DNA of 64,000 nucleotides, taken from Chrysomallon squamiferum (Eukaryota > Mollusca > Gastropoda > Neomphalida > Peltospiridae). The translations under genes and the position numbers were made by a program. This document shows, piece by piece, positions 23,333 to 36,800 of this stretch. Under the pieces are notes generated by a model. The model was not told the DNA's origin, did not search any database, and saw only the letters and a list, made by a program, of their open reading frames with translations. Position 1 is the first letter of the stretch, and each line of letters opens with the position of its first letter. The stretch is taken from assembly GCA_012295275.1 (NCBI GenBank), contig CM022672.1:15713125-15777124 (forward strand), in the 5' to 3' direction.

Positions 23333-23422
23333 ACAACACAAATACATACAGAGAACAATACAGTTTCACGTTTTGGGAAATCCAGAATCTGGAAGGTTTA
23401 TTTCTTAAACCCACGTAATTAA
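23333..23422 (+). CDS. Possible sixth terminal exon F (short)
   Basis: A strong pyrimidine tract and acceptor (TTTTTTTTCTGTTTTTCTTTATCAG) precede a phase-0 frame of 29 codons ending TAA at 23420-23422 (TTQIHTENNTVSRFGKSRIW...). The peptide is basic and has no fold I recognise. The frame is short enough to be chance, so only the acceptor and the position after exon E support it. Confidence 0.25.
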   Translation, partial: TTQIHTENNTVSRFGKSRIWKVYFLNPRN

Positions 23423-26400
23423 AATGTAGCTGTTCTTATTGAAATATTTTCGTAAACTGAAAATTATTTTTTTAGTATGTCTGAATGTGTTTGTTTAATA
23501 AGGAATCTATTTTGTTTTATCATGCTGTATGTCATGTAATCCAGCAACAATTGTCTTTTTCTCTTAGAAATTCAAAGTTATTATTTGCACTTATACACAG
23601 TTCAAATTTGCTTAAAAATAATTTTGCACTTGACTGTCAAAGATTTTGAATTTTTAAAAATTTACTCAACAGTATGATGATTGTGTAAACTCAAAATTTA
23701 CTGATAGATATCATTAGATTGTCAGTACACCACAGGATCAGTATTGAGACCAAATGGCAATTTCCAGGTACCAGGCAACAAAATACATACACAGAAAAAG
23801 GCAGCAACAAATGAAAATACTGCTCAGTAGTCCAACTCCTTCCCAGCAAACATTACATAATAAAATATACATCTCCAAAAATAAATAAATAAATAAAATA
23901 AACTATTAAACTGTAATTTTTATTTTTTTATTTTTTATTTTTTGTTATTCTGAAAAAAGTAAGTAGGTGATTATATTCATTACTGTATATAATGTATATA
24001 TATATATATTTTTTTTTTTTTAATTCACATTTAGTAAATAAATGAGAAACATATTTATTAAACTATCAAGTTTTATTGGGTTTTTTTATGTCTATATATA
24101 TATTTTTTGTTTAATCACATTTAATAGATAAATAAAATATGTACCTGTTTTTTGGTTGTGGATATCTTGAGAAAAAAAATAACCACACAATTATATTTAT
24201 TATTATATATTATTTACATATTTTTTTTCCCCTTTTTTTAATTTAATCACATTTTGTGAATAAATGAAAAAAAAAATATATATAAAATATACATATGTAT
24301 GTATATATGCATTAATAAATATTATTTATTTATGTATTTCATTTTAAATATATATTTTTTTAAACACACATTCATTAAATATAAAATATTTACTTTAGTT
24401 TTATATTTATATTGTTTTGCTAAAAAATATCTTACAAAATACATTTATGAGAAATAAGCTATCTCCTTTAAATTCCCGAAAAGACAACAACTTATTTATC
24501 TATCATATTAAAAATTTCTATAAATCACAAATTTATTAATTATAATTGATTTTATTAATAATAAAAATGTAAGTAAAAATAAATAAAAACAACAACAAAA
24601 TAACTAAAAAAACAAAAACAATTTGTTCTTTCATTTGTCCTTTTCTGAAATAGAAAGAAATGATTTGATTTAAATTTAAGTTTAATGATATCATAATAAC
24701 AATGGTTATTAGATGTGAGAATGATATTTGTATTTATTAAAGATTATATCAAGAGAGAAAAGAACTGTTATAACACTATGAGTTACTCTTAACAAGTACA
24801 GAGATCTTTTATATGCACCTGCTCACAAACAGTAATTTTTGCAGCAAGCTGAAACATGAAATAAAAGGGTAGATCTTTGACCATATTTTGTCAAAATGAA
24901 CAGTGATATACATTTTTATGACCCAAAATACTTGGAACATTCAATACATTTTTGACAAAGAGTATGAAGTGTTGGAAGTATTACATGTACATGCCTATAT
25001 TTCTATATCACATTCAATAAGAGTAAGGAATTTTTATTTACATTGCACTCTGAGTGAAAGAATGGAGAAATGTCAAAGGAATTTTCTTTAATGCCTTTCA
25101 AACAAATGGCTATTGCCCCCAAGAGGACAGCATCACCCACTGTGGTGATCACTGGTTTAGACTGTCTGCATTTCACAGTGGCTATAACATCATGTAACTA
25201 CAAGTATTCATTTCTTTATGCATAACTTACAGCATATTTTCATGAAGAGATGACCCAGCCAATAAATTCCTTTTTTGATTTTCTTTTTTTTGCTCTTTGA
25301 TCTTTGAAAGAAAATTTACATAATAAATAACAATATACTCAAACAGAATTTAGCTCTGCTAATGTAGTGAAGTAAGTACTGTTCATCTATATTTATTACT
25401 GCCTTCTTTTTTAATGAAACAATTTTAGTTTGCAAATTAACTACCATTAAAATGTTGAGGATTTTTGAAGTTTCTGGATTTCAGAATTTCTGACAACAGG
25501 TTATCCAAGTGTGTTTTTTCTTTCATCAAATCCTAACAGTATTTTATCAATTACATTTTATTTTATCTTTACATGTAAAATATTTCTGATTAATTTACTT
25601 CAACTGCTTAAAGATGGTTGTATCTTAACTAAATGAATGATTCTGAAAGAGCAACATGAGAAAATAACACAAGGGAAAATTTTAAATGTCACACAATGAT
25701 TTCTAAATGACCAAGTAATGTGTTTTCATATTTTAATAACTCTATGAAGTATTAAAAGTTACTCACTTGGGTGTTTGAGTTTGTACCTGCAGAATCAACA
25801 AAATTTCTAATTAAAATGTGCCTGTGTAATGTTAAATTTGAGAATAAAAAAAAATTGACATTTTGTTTACTTCCAAATTATTTGTTTTTAGAAACCATCT
25901 CTTGTGAAACATAACAATAATTAAAAAAAGTACACCTCTATGGCAATTCATGGAAGATGTAATTCTACCTTTTAAATAACGATCTTGTTTATTTAATGAT
26001 TACATATAACCATCAGCAAGAATACGTAAAGTATCTTATTTTTATTAACAAGTCTCAAGCCAGAAGTCCAATGACCATCTAGAACACTCTCTGAAGACTC
26101 ACTGATATTAGATACAATCCAAACACTTGTTTTTCTACTCATGAGATTTTAAAAATATCTTTGCAGTGATCTGTTGAAGGTTAAAATGACTGTTTTTATT
26201 AATAGAAAAAATAACTATGCAAATATTAACAAGTATTAAACCTTGTTTATACTTGATCCACTTACCTCTGACATTTTATCATCAGCCTCACATTCAAATA
26301 TCCACTTAAACCGAGAAAGATCTTTTTAAAAAGAATAAAAAACAACCAGAAGTGAATAATGAACGAGTTAATGGACAAACATTTTTATTACAAAATATCA

Positions 26401-26727
26401 AATCAGTTGTTTCGTTTTTGTTTTTTTCAGTTTTTTCTTATAGTTAAAAACATTAAAGTTAAATTATAGACTAAAGATGTCAGTTAAGAGTTAATTTTTT
26501 TGTCACTACTCAATGAATAAGAAACAAAAATCTATACATAAAAAAAACCCACCCAGATATGATAACAGAGAGGATATATAATTATGTAGTTTTAAGTTGT
26601 TTGTTGTTTTGTTTTTTTGTTTGTTCAAGGGTTATTTGTTGTTTTTTTACTGACACTCACCATTATTATTATCCTCCAACTGAAAAGAGAATTTAATTAT
26701 ATTATTTAATTTTTTTTATTTTACTAC

Positions 26728-26760
<33 letters not shown>

Positions 26761-26929
26761 TTAATCTGGAAATATGATTTTGATAAGGTTTCTTTTCTGA
26801 CATATATAGTGACAGTAATAGTGATGTAAATGTGTGACAGGTTTTGTATAAAGCTTGTTTGATTTGTGTTAGTATAAATGGAAGATTTCAGGGGAGGCAA
26901 TGATGAATAAAAAATTAGGCAAAATAGTA

Positions 26930-27690
26930 ACATAATTAGGAATAAGAGAGATTTTGTTTTTTCATCAAAGTAAAATAAGAATGAAATTTAAATTACTTCA
27001 TTGTGATACTTTGGCAACTGTCGGTCAATGGTTTGGTTGAAATTATGGTTCTGAATACATAATTATGTATCACATAACAAATGGCTTTCTGGGGATTTCT
27101 TTAAGTGATACTTCAAAGGGAAAGAAACAAAAGAAAATATATATATACCATGGTGTTGTTACTTAAGTTTGATTTATTTCCAGTCATCTTTCTGACATGA
27201 AATTCTGTCAGCTAATAGTGATAAAAATATTCAATTAAAAATAAAATATACCTACCCAAAGAAAAAATGTAAGTAAATAAAAATAAATTAACAAAAAATT
27301 ATTTAGAAGAAGAAGAAGAAGAAATGAAAGAAAAATTCATTAAATAAATAAAATAGTAAATTGATAATTACAGATGGATTGGCTAACTCAACATAATTTG
27401 GACTGTTTGAAATTTAAATTACCCAATTATCAGATTGTTTGGTTGGAGACCAGTGTTACCAAGAAAACTGTTCTTCTGAGAAAATAAGCATGTATCCAAT
27501 AATTAACACAGGCATAAATAATTAAAATGTTCATTTTTATTCATCCAGAATAAGAGATTTTTTTGTGGGGGTTTTTGTGTTAGTCGTTTTTTCATCATAG
27601 TAAAATAAAAGTTTGTAATTTAAATTACCTCATCTTTTATTTTCGGTGATAGGCCAATACTATCCAGGTAATTTTCATTCTGAAAATATA
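26930..27690. repeat. Two tandem copies of a repeat-family segment
   Basis: The segment AATAAGAGA...TTTTTTCATCA(A/T)AGTAAAATAA...AATTTAAATTAC(T/C)TCAT occurs at about 26940-27005 and again at about 27549-27632, roughly 610 bases apart. Between them lies a partial copy of segment B (CCAGTCATCTTTCTGACATGA near 27181), related to 5101 and 29393. Confidence 0.55.
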
Positions 27691-28629
27691 ATTATATATA
27701 TATGTGTGTGTGTGTTTGATTTTTCTCTTTGGGAAATACAAGACTTTAATCTTTACCCTGATTTCAGTGATAAAACACATTCAAGGCTGTCAGTCAAACA
27801 GTTCCAAAGATGTGAATTTAATTTGTAGGGGCCATTTGCAGGGGACATTTTGAAGAAATATAAATTAAAGGCCAATTCTGAAGATGAGATTGTCTCTGAC
27901 AAAGCTTAGTTCATAATGTTATGCGTTGGAAATATTCAGTTTAACTTTTTTCACAACTCTGCAATGTATATTTACATTAATATAAAAAGCCAAAGCTGGC
28001 AAAATCATACATTTGCACTAGAAAAAAAAAAAAAAAAAAAAGCTTATAAAATTTGTAACTTCAGAGCTGTCCTACAAATATAGATTTCATTCCAAATTAA
28101 TCAGAGTGAAAAGATCAAGACAATGAAGGGATAAATTAGAAAATCTGAAACGTTAATTTTTAGAGGGTTCATCTTTTATCTTTTGACAAATTGCAGTTTT
28201 CTTCACAATCTCTTAGTGCTAGTGAAGACTGTATAAAAATAAAAATGATGTGTTGAGTGCCCTTTCCTCCTGAGAGAGGGGCTCAGAGCAGTCTTCAAAG
28301 AGTATGTTGAGGACACACGGACAAAAATCAGGGTGGGATTTACCTACTTGCAGGCCAAACTCTAATCAATGGGCCACCAAATTTATAGAAATGTTGTATC
28401 CAATACTATATATATATATATATTTTTAACTGTAATTTTTTTTATTGAAATGGCCAAATGTCAACAAATGCTACATAATACTATAATGTAAATAATATGA
28501 ATCATTACTTTTAATCAGTTTTATATCATGGACATCTTATATATGGGAATATAGATTCACTGGCATGTACATATGTTTCTGAATACATTTTAATGGGAAA
28601 CCGTTTTAATGTGGCAGTCGATTTTATGA

Positions 28630-30025
28630 GACAAATATCCACCAAAGAGTAGATTAAATAATGAAGTTTGTACTGAGTGACCTATATAATTATTTAGTAT
28701 ATATGTAGTATGTTTTGAACCAAGTTTCAAATACAACAAGCTTATTTTTTTTACAGCTAACACTAACTGAACACATTTATTCCAGCATCAGAACAAGTAT
28801 TATTGCCACAAAGCAGAAGAATAAAATAAAAAGCTAAATACTTCTGAATAAACAATCACAGCATCAAATGAGAAACTGATCTGAAATAAATTAAGGTCTC
28901 CAACACACAGTCTGTAATGAACAGTGTGAAGAGGTGATGTGCCTAAATAAGTTTGACATCTGTTAACTAAGGTGGAGGTACAGTCAGACAATGTTGAATG
29001 TATATGAAAAGAATGATCATTTTGCTGACAAAAAAAATGATATATAAATGTAAAATATAGTGTATCAACGTGTTTAGCGATACACGTTTGTAGAAATATA
29101 GCTAGGTGCGGCTTCCCAATTCTGACTGAAATTAAATGTTCCCTCCCTGTACGAGGTCAAATTTGTGCAATAAACACAAAAATAAGACTTCAGATTTTCT
29201 TTTTTAGCAGTTTTTATTCAGAGAAAACCTCAAACAGAAAATAAATCAGAATTCAATAAAAAACAACAAAAAAAACAACAACAATAGGTCAAAACAGTAT
29301 GGCGGACCAAAAAATAAAAGCACTTTTGAGTATACATAACCACATAGAGACACACACACACACACATCATAGTGTTGCTGCACAAGTTTCAATTCATTTC
29401 AGTGAAATGGAACTTTAATCCTTGTCAACTAGTAGTAAAACTAATTTAAATATTAATAACAAATTCCCTTGGCAAAAGTAAAGAAAGAAAGAAAGAATAA
29501 ATAAATAAATAAATTGATAGTTACAAATAGTTTAGCTATTTCGAGATATTTATCTTCTGATCGAAATTCTGTCAGAATGTCTTCCAATAATGACCAGCTG
29601 GTGCTTCCTTCCATTTTCTTTTTTTTTTTTTTTTTTTTGCTTGTGGTGGAGGATTAAGTGCAGCGCAGAACTATCTGTAATTATCAAATACAAAACTCTT
29701 AGAGTTATAATTATTATTTCAAGCATTAAATGATAAATAGGTAATAATTATTTAAACCCTATATGTCAAAAATAATTTATAAATTATTTGTTTTATAATT
29801 CTTAAGCAAGAACGAAATTCAATGTTTATGTCTCATATTAGATAACAATTACCTCCCTAACTACTTAAAACGCTGTTCACTTAGAAAATAATTGTTTTCA
29901 TAAAATTAAAATTTTATACTTACTAGACAAGCTTTAAAAATTATAAAATAATTTGTAGTTATGGACATTACGTCACGACAATTACCTTTTTGAAAAACCA
30001 TGTTACTTTCGGCTATAATCGGAAC
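28630..30025. repeat. Second copy of repeat segments A then B
   Basis: Segment A (about 28640-29335) matches 6466-7515 with its landmarks in the same order. Segment B (about 29385-30020) matches 5090-5870, including ACGTCACGA and TTACTTTCGGCT.TAATCGGAACT. Together with the partial B at 27.17 kb, the order here is B-A-B with a spacing similar to that in the loop at 4.85-7.69 kb. This suggests the parent sequence is a tandem unit of about 2.2 kb. Confidence 0.6.
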
Positions 30026-31172
30026 TAATCGGAGGCACCGGCGGCCGAACTGGGCAGCTGTCTGCAAAATCTGATAACGTGAAAATTGCTGTCTTTCCTC
30101 AGATAAACTTTTTATTCAAAGAAACATGTAATGTGTACCACAATAAAGAGAAACATTCCCTCTTTAAAAAGCAGTGCTTGTTTTTGTTTTAGTGAAAGTG
30201 TGCGATGTTTTTTTTTTTTTTTTTTTTCGAAGAATCGTGCTATTTCACCCATTTAAGCCTACACAGCGTGGCGTGCTTTCCTTTACACACTGGAACGTAC
30301 ACGTGGTTTTGTTTCTGCCATTTCGCGGTTTCCCCATTAACACAGGAAAGCTAAAAGTAGTCTCTTCGGAAAGATCAAAATGATGTTTTTGATTCATAAA
30401 TCGAACATAACTTTATTTCGAAACCATAAAAAAAAAAATAATAATAATAATAATAAATAAATAAATAAACAAATAATAATAATAAAAGAAACAAAAGAAA
30501 ATATTATTTAGAAAGAAAATTCTCTATCTTTTCATAAAAAAAAAAAAAAAATCATCGATCAAATATACTTTTTGGAAAAGAGAAGTCTGCACTTTTTAAT
30601 GACTACGGAGATTATTCTGATGGCATCACCCGTTTAAAGTCGGAAAGTCATACAGGAACTTCGAAGGCGATCAACGCTGTCCCTAAGCAAGTGTCTGGGA
30701 ATGGTCTATCGATGAAACTAAGCGCGTTGAACTTGTATTGCATGACTTATCTCGAAAATAACTCTGCCAAATTAGTTTAGCAATTACGTAGAAAATGTGA
30801 AATACAGACAAGCTGATTGGATGTTGAATTTATTTGAATTAAACGTGGAACTCTTTCGAATCTGTGACGTCGAGATGACTTATCTTCCCTTGGAGTAGTT
30901 AATCGTAATCTACCAGAACGAGGTCGATCTCGCAGTTACCCAGTCGTGATGGGGTGCTGTCATGAATACGAACGTTATGAGTGACGTCGTGTACGTGTGG
31001 ATGGCATTAAGACGTTGATTTTCCTTTAAGCCTGGTCGGCGATAGATTATAACGGGATAAATTCTTCCTTTGTTTTTTGGATAACGTTGGTTCAGTGCAT
31101 AAAAATTTGATTTGAATACATCCGGATTGCACGCGCTTCTGCGACAGAACGTGCAGTACATATAGCGGCATA

Positions 31173-31203
<31 letters not shown>

Positions 31204-31749
31204 TTTTGTATTATTTTTTTACTTTAAAATTAATTTTAAAAAGGCCGCACATATCAACCTATCATCACTTTAACAAGTACAATCGGCGCGATCATAAAAG
31301 AAAAATAACTTTCAAGGCATCGTTAACCTGTGCATATGAATTCAAAACAAGAGAATAAATCATATATAGACTTAAGATATTTTATCTTATAAACTAAAAG
31401 TAAAATAAAATTTAAACTTTTCTTGAAATACACAGTAATAGAAATAGTTAACTGTTTAATGATTGAAAGAAATTTCAAGGTTCAGTTAATCAAAAGTCAC
31501 TGTATACAGATATATAAAACAATATAGAAGCATTCTGCAAATATGACAGCGTCTATAAAAACAACCATAGACTAATACATCTATCGGCATATATTCAATT
31601 ATACATTCATAGGTAAATATATATAAAATCTATAATAGAGGTCATTTTATATTGTTCACAAAGTATTCATAGATGTATACAAACATTCACATACACACAC
31701 ATTCAGACATATATCATACATACATACATTTTGATGCTGGACTGGTACA

Positions 31750-32079
31750 GTAGAGCCCCAGCTTTCTGCTTTATAATAACAATAAACTCACAAAAACATG
31801 TGACAAATGTCAAGATATTTGATTTAACATCCATTGCAAAAAGTCTCCTCTGATTTGATTTCTGTATTGTCTGACATCTTCTCCTCTCTGAAACTGTATT
31901 GTAATAGTTGTGACCTAGCATGTTCATAGGTAATGCTGGATATCAGAGCACCTTAACATCTACTGGAATGTTGTTTTGTTGCAGACTCAGCAAATCCAGT
32001 CTTTCTTGATGGTCTGCACCTGCCTGTGGCCAATGCAGCACAGCTTGTCTTTGCCCCTGTTGGATTCGATAATCTCCAT
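31750..32079 (-). pseudogene. Broken FLYWCH-type zinc-finger relic, probably from a MULE-like element
   Basis: Read on the - strand from the ATG at 32079, the frame gives IIESNRGKDKLCCIGHRQVQ, then KKDWIC, a stop, then CNKT. Further on, in a shifted frame, comes LGHNYYNTVSERR. This follows the FLYWCH outline (S.RGK..L...G, W.C...C, then an HNH-like segment). The domain is common at the N-terminus of MULE transposases and their host-derived relatives. At least three stops and a frameshift mean it is dead. The base composition is closer to coding than the flanks. Confidence 0.45.
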
Positions 32080-32984
32080 ATTGTTTTAGAATTTAGAAAT
32101 GATCTCAAGTCATGTTGTGTCTGTGACTTTGTAGTTCTCCCAAAGCAATCCAAATTTGGAATAGCTCTGATTGAGTACATACCTCAGAGAACTTTAAACA
32201 TTTGAATTAGTTGGACAGGAGTTACTTTATGAGCTTTTGGGACTTTTGATTATGGTTTTCTGATCACTTAGAATAATCCAATCCTATTTACTTGAACAAA
32301 AAAAAAGAAAGAAATACACTAGTGATGGGCAGTTGTCATTTGGGCAACACACAGATTAAGTAAATGTTCTAGAGTCTGACAGACATCCATCTCTATAGTA
32401 CTTGTTTGTAGATACAGTCTGTTTCAATTAATGAAGGGCATAAAAAGGAGATGTATGTTGATTGTCCTCAAAAAAATTGCAGTGAGGCTCATAGAGAATC
32501 AAGGCCTATTAATGATTTTTATACCAGTTTCTTTGTGGTTGAAAGTGATGAAACTGGAAAAGTTGGCAAAATTATTTTTCAAGTTATTTTTGTTTGTGAT
32601 TTATTTATTCAGTTCTTTCTTTCTGTTAATAAAATTATTAGTAACAGATGAAAACAAATAAAAAATAGTTTTCCCCTTATGTTTTATTAATAAAAATAAT
32701 TTGATGGAAATAACAGACATCTGCTGACCAATTGCAAAATACAGTATACAGCTGAATTATGTCAGTGACATGCTTTTATAGTCTGTGTGCTCCTCTCACT
32801 CAGTATCTCAATGTGTATATGTATATTTATGTATGTATGTATGTGTTTATATACATGCACGTATTTGCTCTTTTGTTAAAGTTAATTAATGGCTCACACA
32901 ATTATTTGTTGTAAAAAATAAATATATTAAATATAAACAGAGACATACAAAGAATATTAAACACCAGTAATCATCATCATCATC

Positions 32985-33015
32985 TCTCTCTCTCTCTATA
33001 TATATTTGTATATAT

Positions 33016-33063
<48 letters not shown>
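32985..33063. repeat. (CT)n and long (TA)n microsatellite
   Basis: A short CT run is followed by interrupted and then pure TA repeats, about 360 bases beyond the ectonucleotidase stop codon. Confidence 0.95.
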
Positions 33064-33066
<3 letters not shown>

Positions 33067-33425
33067 ACAAATAAATACACAATTAAAACTTTTATTAAAC
33101 ATCCTTTTAATTTCCAAAGAAATATTACAGCAGTTCATTTTATCCTGGATGTTTTAGGTTTCATTTCAATTCATTTTAATATGCACCAGATTTTGTAATC
33201 ACAATCTAAGTCTTTATTACTTTTCAGTTTAATAACAAATCATAAATAATTTTTTTTAAATTCAGTTAAAATTATATAATGTGACTTTCATCACACAATT
33301 TATAAATATATATAAACCATTAAAAAGGATTAAAAAAAAAAAAAAATCATCACAATTTAATTCACTGATCCAGACTCGTAGACATCCACCACGAGACTTA
33401 CACACACACACTTCACTACAGACAC

Positions 33426-33656
33426 TCACACAGTGCCATAGTCTGTGAATTTTTCATAGTGGTTCATTTTATCTGACTGGTGTCGTGTTTTTGCATGGTA
33501 GATAAAACCAAAAGAAATGAAGATGAAGAGGATGAATAAAATAACTAGCACTGAGAATGTAAAGGTGTTTAGTGAATCCTGTGGCTTCACAGCAGGAATT
33601 TCATTACTCTCTTCCAGTATGAAGCCTAAAGACCAGCCAACCTTCGTACCAGCAAC
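33426..33656 (-). CDS. ENTPD1: ENTPD exon 11: C-terminal membrane segment and stop
   Basis: Phase 0, 76 codons plus TGA at 33426-33428. It starts [21 protein letters not shown], matching the WSLGYML region of CD39. A hydrophobic helix ([18 protein letters not shown]) is followed by a short charged cytoplasmic tail. The open frame on the + strand from 33517 is a shadow. Confidence 0.9.
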   Translation of the reverse strand, partial: VAGTKVGWSLGFILEESNEIPAVKPQDSLNTFTFSVLVILFILFIFISFGFIYHAKTRHQSDKMNHYEKFTDYGTV

Positions 33657-33747
33657 CTGGAAATCGAAAACACACTGTCTGTGTTATTTTTACTGTTATC
33701 ATTTATTAGTATCATTATTATTATTATTATTATTATTATCATTATCA

Positions 33748-33797
<50 letters not shown>

Positions 33798-33815
33798 ATT
33801 ATTATTATCATTATC

Positions 33816-33848
<33 letters not shown>

Positions 33849-36800
33849 TTTATTACTACTGATGGTTATTATTTTTGATGCTACTACTAGTATTTCAACT
33901 ACAGCCACTGTTTTTATTAACACTTTTAATTTTATTAATTACTACTACTATCACTACTATTCTACCACTTCTACTATCACCACTACCACTGGTACTACTA
34001 CTACTACTACAACTAATCCTGTTGCTACTAGTACTACTATTTAGAAGTATCTGTTTCAGGCTTTACCCCATACCATGACAAATACCAAAAGTAGAGATAA
34101 GTTCTTTCCAGTCTATGGCAATGTTCACACAAAAACCTGTTACTGCTAATAAAAGACTAACATATTGCACAAAGGCATCTAGTTTCCCGTTTTTCATTGT
34201 TTATATTTAATATATTATCATAACTGCAGGAATGAAATGTATAGTTTGCATTGTAAAATATTTATAGTTAGAAGATAAAATGTATTTTCTTGTTTACCAT
34301 TATTAATTTTAACATCTAATACTACTATTAATATTAATATTTAGAAAAGATAATTAATGGAAGTACTTAAATTTTGGCCTTTTAAACATTCATTAAAAAA
34401 TAATAATAATAATAAATTTTTAAAAAATTGAAGCACAATAAATAAACTTTTATTATTCTACCTTTTCAACAAACTTGAGAGTTTTCCAGTTGCTGGAATT
34501 GAACTTGTAACCCTTCACCAACAGAATGTTAATGAAGGTGGCTTGGAAACAGTAAAATGGTTTTGTTTTGTTTTCAACTGCTGGAATGGTCTTGATCTGA
34601 AAAATACATTTTATAATGCACATAAAAACACAAAAGACATATGGACATATGTAAATATCAAGCAAATGAATTAATATCCTAACAGAGACAACACACATGC
34701 TAACAAAAAAACAAATGACCTACTGAGAAAGTTACATTCATTTTCTAAATTCCAAAAATACTTAATCAGCAGAAAACTGTTACTGAGGACATTTCTCAAT
34801 GTAAATCATTTGTTTGCAAAGAAACATTAGGGCTTTCTTTTGAAAGTTAATTTATGAAAGCAGGACACTTGAATAAATATTAAGAAAATAATTTTTGTAA
34901 TATTTATGTTTTGTATACAAGTGAGAAATCATGGAGATGTGTCGTAAAAGAACAGAAATAAATATATAGCATATTTGCCAAGGAAAAAGTTCTGGAACTA
35001 GGAATACTCAGTTGTTTTTCTATGTGTGGTTGCTTCATTGTTTTTAGATTTATGGTGGATTTTGTTTTTAATGAGCTGTAATTAAATTAGCTCATTATAA
35101 TTGTTTATATTACTTTGTTACACTTATTTATAGTGTTTCTTTTTCACTTATTTATATATTTGTTATTTATGTCATTTTATATTTATTATTTTTCAATTAT
35201 ATACATTTATTGTGTTATTTAATTATTTTTTATGTTTTATTAATTATTTTATTTAATTTTTGTTGTTTATTTTTGTTTATTTTTTTTATGAGGCAAGTTT
35301 TTTTATTTTGTTTTAGAAAAAGACAAATTCTGTTACCTCTGCCCATGTTTTGTTACAAAATGATGTCACATTCTTCTGAAAATCTTCAAGACTAAACTGT
35401 CTCTTTCCATCAGTGAGGTTGAGAAAGTGTGTCACATAGTAGAATGATGAAAATGCCTGGAAAATGGAAAATAAAAAATAGACACAAAAATATAGACAGA
35501 TAGAAGAATAATGAAATCAGTAGGAAAATGGAATAAGTTAACTTTAAAAAAAAAAAAAAAAAAAAAAAAAATTATGAATAAATAAGTAAAGAAAAAAAAA
35601 AAAAAAAATAAAATGAAATGAAAATGAATAAAACATAGATCACTAGTAATAGGAATGGATACATGGATAATAAAGAAAATAGAAAAATGAAATGAGAAAA
35701 CTATGAAAAGAAAAGAAATTATTAACAATAATAAAAATAAAGATTAAAAATAAAACAAAAGAACATCCAAAATAAATAAATAAATAAAAACCAGTTTCCT
35801 TTTGCATTAGACTTTATAGTTCACATACTGAATATTAAAGTATATCTATCTATCATATTATCATTCAAAAATGAAAATAATATTAAAACATAAATTAAAT
35901 ATATGAAATGAAACAAATTTAAAAACTAAATTAATACCTTTTTTATTATTAAAATACATGTATCTAGCACATTTAAAAAAACCTATATATATATATAAAA
36001 TAATAATAAAATTAAATCATTAATTTTAATTAAATAAGATATAATAAAATGTAGATAAAATGAAGATACAAAAAAGAAATAAGATAAGTAAATTGGTAAC
36101 TTTTATTGAATTAAAGCTCAATTATTTAATTTTAATTATTATTATTTTTTTTTTTTTTATTATTTTGCCTATAATTTTGTTAAAATAAACAAAACAAAAA
36201 TGCAGGTAACAAAATAGCAAATTAAATGAAAATGGAAGGACATGAAAGAAAACTAATTATAATATTAATAAATAAAATTAAATAATATAAATAAAATAAT
36301 ACTGGAGAACCCCCCCCCAAAAAAAAAAAACCATCCACAACAAATTACCAAATTACAATACTGCAGAACATTTATAAAAAAACCCCACAAAAAAACCCAC
36401 AAAAAACTTGCAGAATTTTTTCTATTATTTAGGATATATCCTGTGCATTTTTAAAAATAAATATTACAACCTTAATTAAGATATTAAAAAGGAACAAAAA
36501 TGTGGGACTCACATAAAACTGGCCATGCACAGGAGGCTGGTACTGGTTGTTGAACGAACAAGATGAAAACGTACAGTTGTTGAAATTAAACAGATACTTG
36601 GACACAAGAGTTTCACACTTTGCTGAATCACTCTTGCCTTTAAACAGATACGTCATGTTCTGAAAAGTGTAGAAACAAAACAAAAAACATTTATTATTTT
36701 TAACAAGTGTAGCACTGTGGCAAACATTATGAATTGTTATCTCCCTTGCATAAATTCACATTGGTATTTTATTTTTATGTAAACTTAAAAAATTAATTTA

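Larger units (their letters stand above)
23423..33425. other. Intergenic region between the modular gene and the ectonucleotidase gene
   Basis: Ten kilobases without a convincing gene. 23.4-26.9 kb is A/T-run-rich with no coding signal. 26.9-30.0 kb holds repeat-family copies. 30.56-31.15 kb is less AT-rich with several CpGs but has no splice-supported frame. 31.75-32.1 kb is a broken FLYWCH-like relic. 32.98-33.06 kb is a (CT)n(TA)n microsatellite. Confidence 0.6.

Noticed and set aside
30910-31161. An 83-codon - strand frame in a CpG-containing stretch
   Set aside because: No family match and no splice or start context; base composition alone explains the open frame.
33517-34044. A 175-codon + strand frame, and poly-His and poly-Met frames nearby
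   Set aside because: The first part is antisense to ENTPD exon 11 and the remainder is a trinucleotide repeat.
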